Position numbers and translations under genes: made by a program | DNA from: Halanaerobiales bacterium | GTDB taxonomy: Bacteria > Bacillota_F > Halanaerobiia > Halanaerobiales > DTU029 | Assembly (NCBI GenBank): GCA_016278415.1 | Contig: JADQBV010000200.1 | Coordinates: 13,623-20,721 of the forward strand | Direction: 5' to 3' | Length of the DNA: 7,099 nt | The notes under the pieces: generated by a model | What the model was told of the DNA's origin: nothing | Databases searched by the model: none | What the model saw: the letters and a program-made list of their open reading frames with translations, nothing else | Part shown: positions 5,565 to 7,099 of the stretch, piece by piece | How the letters are laid out: every line of letters begins with the position of its first letter | How positions within the stretch are numbered: position 1 is the stretch's first letter

Positions 5565-7099
5565 TTATCCTTTTGGACTAATAATCCCTCTAGGTACACA
5601 TATTTTTTGACCAATCTGTAAATTATTTGGATCGATATCAGGGTTAGCCTGAATTAACGCATCAACTGTAGTTCTATATCTCCTGGAAATCTTATAAAGT
5701 GTATCTCCAGCCTGGACTACATATACTACATACGATGGTGGGCATTCTCCATCTGCTGCAGGCGATACGATAATCAAATCTGTAACAATTTCTAACTGCC
5801 TAAATTCAGTTACTTTAGCAAATTTCCTAATAACAACAGTAATATCTACCTGTTTAGTATTACCAGCATCATTTAAATTCACTAATTCTGCTGAAGATTT
5901 AGTTACTTCAACTTCCACATGTGTATTCATACCAGGTTCAGCACCAGGAATATCAATGAAATTATCATATGGGAAAGTATCATGATAGAAATGAACTGGT
6001 TGTTGTGGTTCTGTATCTACCACATCTCCAACATAGACAATGCTACCTTCTATTAACATGTCAAGCAAAACTCCACCAGGTTCTATTGTAGCCTCACGTT
6101 CTACAATTCTAGCCTGGGATTCAATAATCCTCTGGGCTGGCGGTTTAATTTCTGGAATTAATAGTCTTTGAGTTGTAGTTTCATGAACAGTATCTTCACC
6201 AACAACATCTTCTACTCTAAGTAATTCCCTATCTAATTCAACTTGATCACTAATAATATCAGTAACTACTGTAATTTGTTTTGGTTCTGTCACTTTTACA
6301 AACATGCGTAATATTACATCTACTTCAACTGTTAAAATGTCCCCATTTTCATCATATATTACATCATAAGAAATTTTCTGTATTGTTAGATTAGTATGGG
6401 CACTCATACCTTCTTCTGCACCAGGTACATCAACAGTTTCACTGAAGGTAAAGGTATCTTCTAAGAAATGAACTGGCTGTTGTGGTTCTCCTTCTTCAAC
6501 AATACCAACATACATGACTCCACCAAAAATAGTACCATCAATGATTACTCCATCTTCGATAATCTCAGTTTCAACTTCACCCTCTAATTCAGCTGTTGCA
6601 CTAAGAACTCTTTCAATTGGTGGTTTACCTAGTTCAGGTGGTGGTATTAATTCACCACTGACTACCACAGTAACTGTATTTTCACCAATAACATCTTCAA
6701 TCCTGAGTAGTTCTTCAGTAACATTTTCTTCAGGTATTCCAGTAACATCTGTTATTACAGTAATCTGTCTATATTCAGTAACCTTGACAAACTTCTGAAT
6801 AACAACGGTTACCTCAATAGTCCTTACACCTGGGAAATCCTCCTCTGGTTCAAGTGGTGGAATATCAATTTGGTCGAAAGAAATTCTTCTTACAGTTATA
6901 TCTACAAAGACATTCATACCAGGTTCGGCTTCTGGAATATCAACAAAGTTTGCTAAGGATAATGTCCCATGAACAAAATGTACTGGCTGTTGAGGTTCTG
7001 TTTCTGGTACAACACCTACATAGGTGACTCCTACCTCAATATCACCAGTTATATCAACTCCACCTTCTTCGATGGTAGTCTGCAGATTGTTTATACCAA
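5565..7099 (-). CDS. SPOCS-domain LysM protein, C-terminal part (5' end outside window)
   Basis: At least 510 residues are visible and the frame is open to the window edge, so the real start lies beyond 7099; the internal ATG at 6917 falls inside a SPOCS module and is not a start. Three SPOCS (DUF3794) modules can be aligned. Each has YVG, EPQQPVHF, a DIP/DVP-EAEPGM-like stretch, then VVI-KF-KVTE and a VTD-like strand. The EPQQPVHF blocks recur at about 510 and 477 bp. A single LysM closes the protein (about 456-505 of the visible part; YVVQAGDTLYKISRRY). The sequence is rich in Glu, Val and Ile, strongly acidic, with no membrane segment. By family it should act in spore-envelope assembly, like the neighbouring 505-residue gene. 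The modules resemble each other more than they resemble those of that neighbour. The gene has its own terminator and is transcribed separately. Confidence 0.88.
   Translation of the reverse strand, partial: GINNLQTTIEEGGVDITGDIEVGVTYVGVVPETEPQQPVHFVHGTLSLANFVDIPEAEPGMNVFVDITVRRISFDQIDIPPLEPEEDFPGVRTIEVTVVIQKFVKVTEYRQITVITDVTGIPEENVTEELLRIEDVIGENTVTVVVSGELIPPPELGKPPIERVLSATAELEGEVETEIIEDGVIIDGTIFGGVMYVGIVEEGEPQQPVHFLEDTFTFSETVDVPGAEEGMSAHTNLTIQKISYDVIYDENGDILTVEVDVILRMFVKVTEPKQITVVTDIISDQVELDRELLRVEDVVGEDTVHETTTQRLLIPEIKPPAQRIIESQARIVEREATIEPGGVLLDMLIEGSIVYVGDVVDTEPQQPVHFYHDTFPYDNFIDIPGAEPGMNTHVEVEVTKSSAELVNLNDAGNTKQVDITVVIRKFAKVTEFRQLEIVTDLIIVSPAADGECPPSYVVYVVQAGDTLYKISRRYRTTVDALIQANPDIDPNNLQIGQKICVPRGIISPKG

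Noticed and set aside
6514..6798. 94-codon plus-strand ORF antisense to the partial SPOCS gene
   Set aside because: It shows the same shadow pattern, with low-complexity Ser/Thr/Ile translation and no translation signal.

Overview
The window is AT-rich bacterial DNA from what looks like an endospore-forming, low-GC Firmicute, plausibly an anaerobe of the Clostridia/Halanaerobia type (inference). The main evidence is two neighbouring genes whose products carry repeated SPOCS (DUF3794) modules and a C-terminal LysM domain. That layout is typical of the spore-envelope morphogenetic proteins SipL and SpoVID. Shine-Dalgarno sites are strong, and every protein gene ends in or near a hairpin.

Layout. 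Positions 1-387 hold no convincing gene. They contain two identical 64-bp direct repeats (1-64, 119-182), each with an internal hairpin, and a minus-strand terminator. Positions 388-1239 (minus) encode a membrane-anchored endonuclease/exonuclease/phosphatase-fold hydrolase. Divergent from it, 1514-2074 (plus) encodes a YkuD-type L,D-transpeptidase with a C-terminal LysM. A bidirectional terminator separates this from the convergent gene at 2193-3383 (minus), a Ca2+/cation-H+ exchanger of the CaCA/CAX family with an unusual hydrophilic central loop. Positions 3549-5066 (minus) encode a 505-residue three-SPOCS plus LysM protein. Just upstream is an easily missed 30-codon, very lysine-rich ORF (5094-5186, minus) with its own ribosome-binding site. 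A good match to a mother-cell sigma-E promoter (5294-5322, minus) lies upstream of both. Positions 5565-7099 (minus) are the 3' part of a second SPOCS plus LysM gene. It stays open to the window edge, so its start is outside.

How the parts fit. Three of the proteins carry a C-terminal LysM, and two of them are SPOCS proteins. The candidate sigma-E promoter places the micro-ORF and the 505-aa protein in the mother cell during sporulation. The reasonable reading is a spore-envelope assembly locus, with the transpeptidase possibly acting on cortex or spore-wall peptidoglycan. The hydrolase and the exchanger have no visible functional tie to it. The most notable unannotated item is the micro-ORF under the sporulation promoter.
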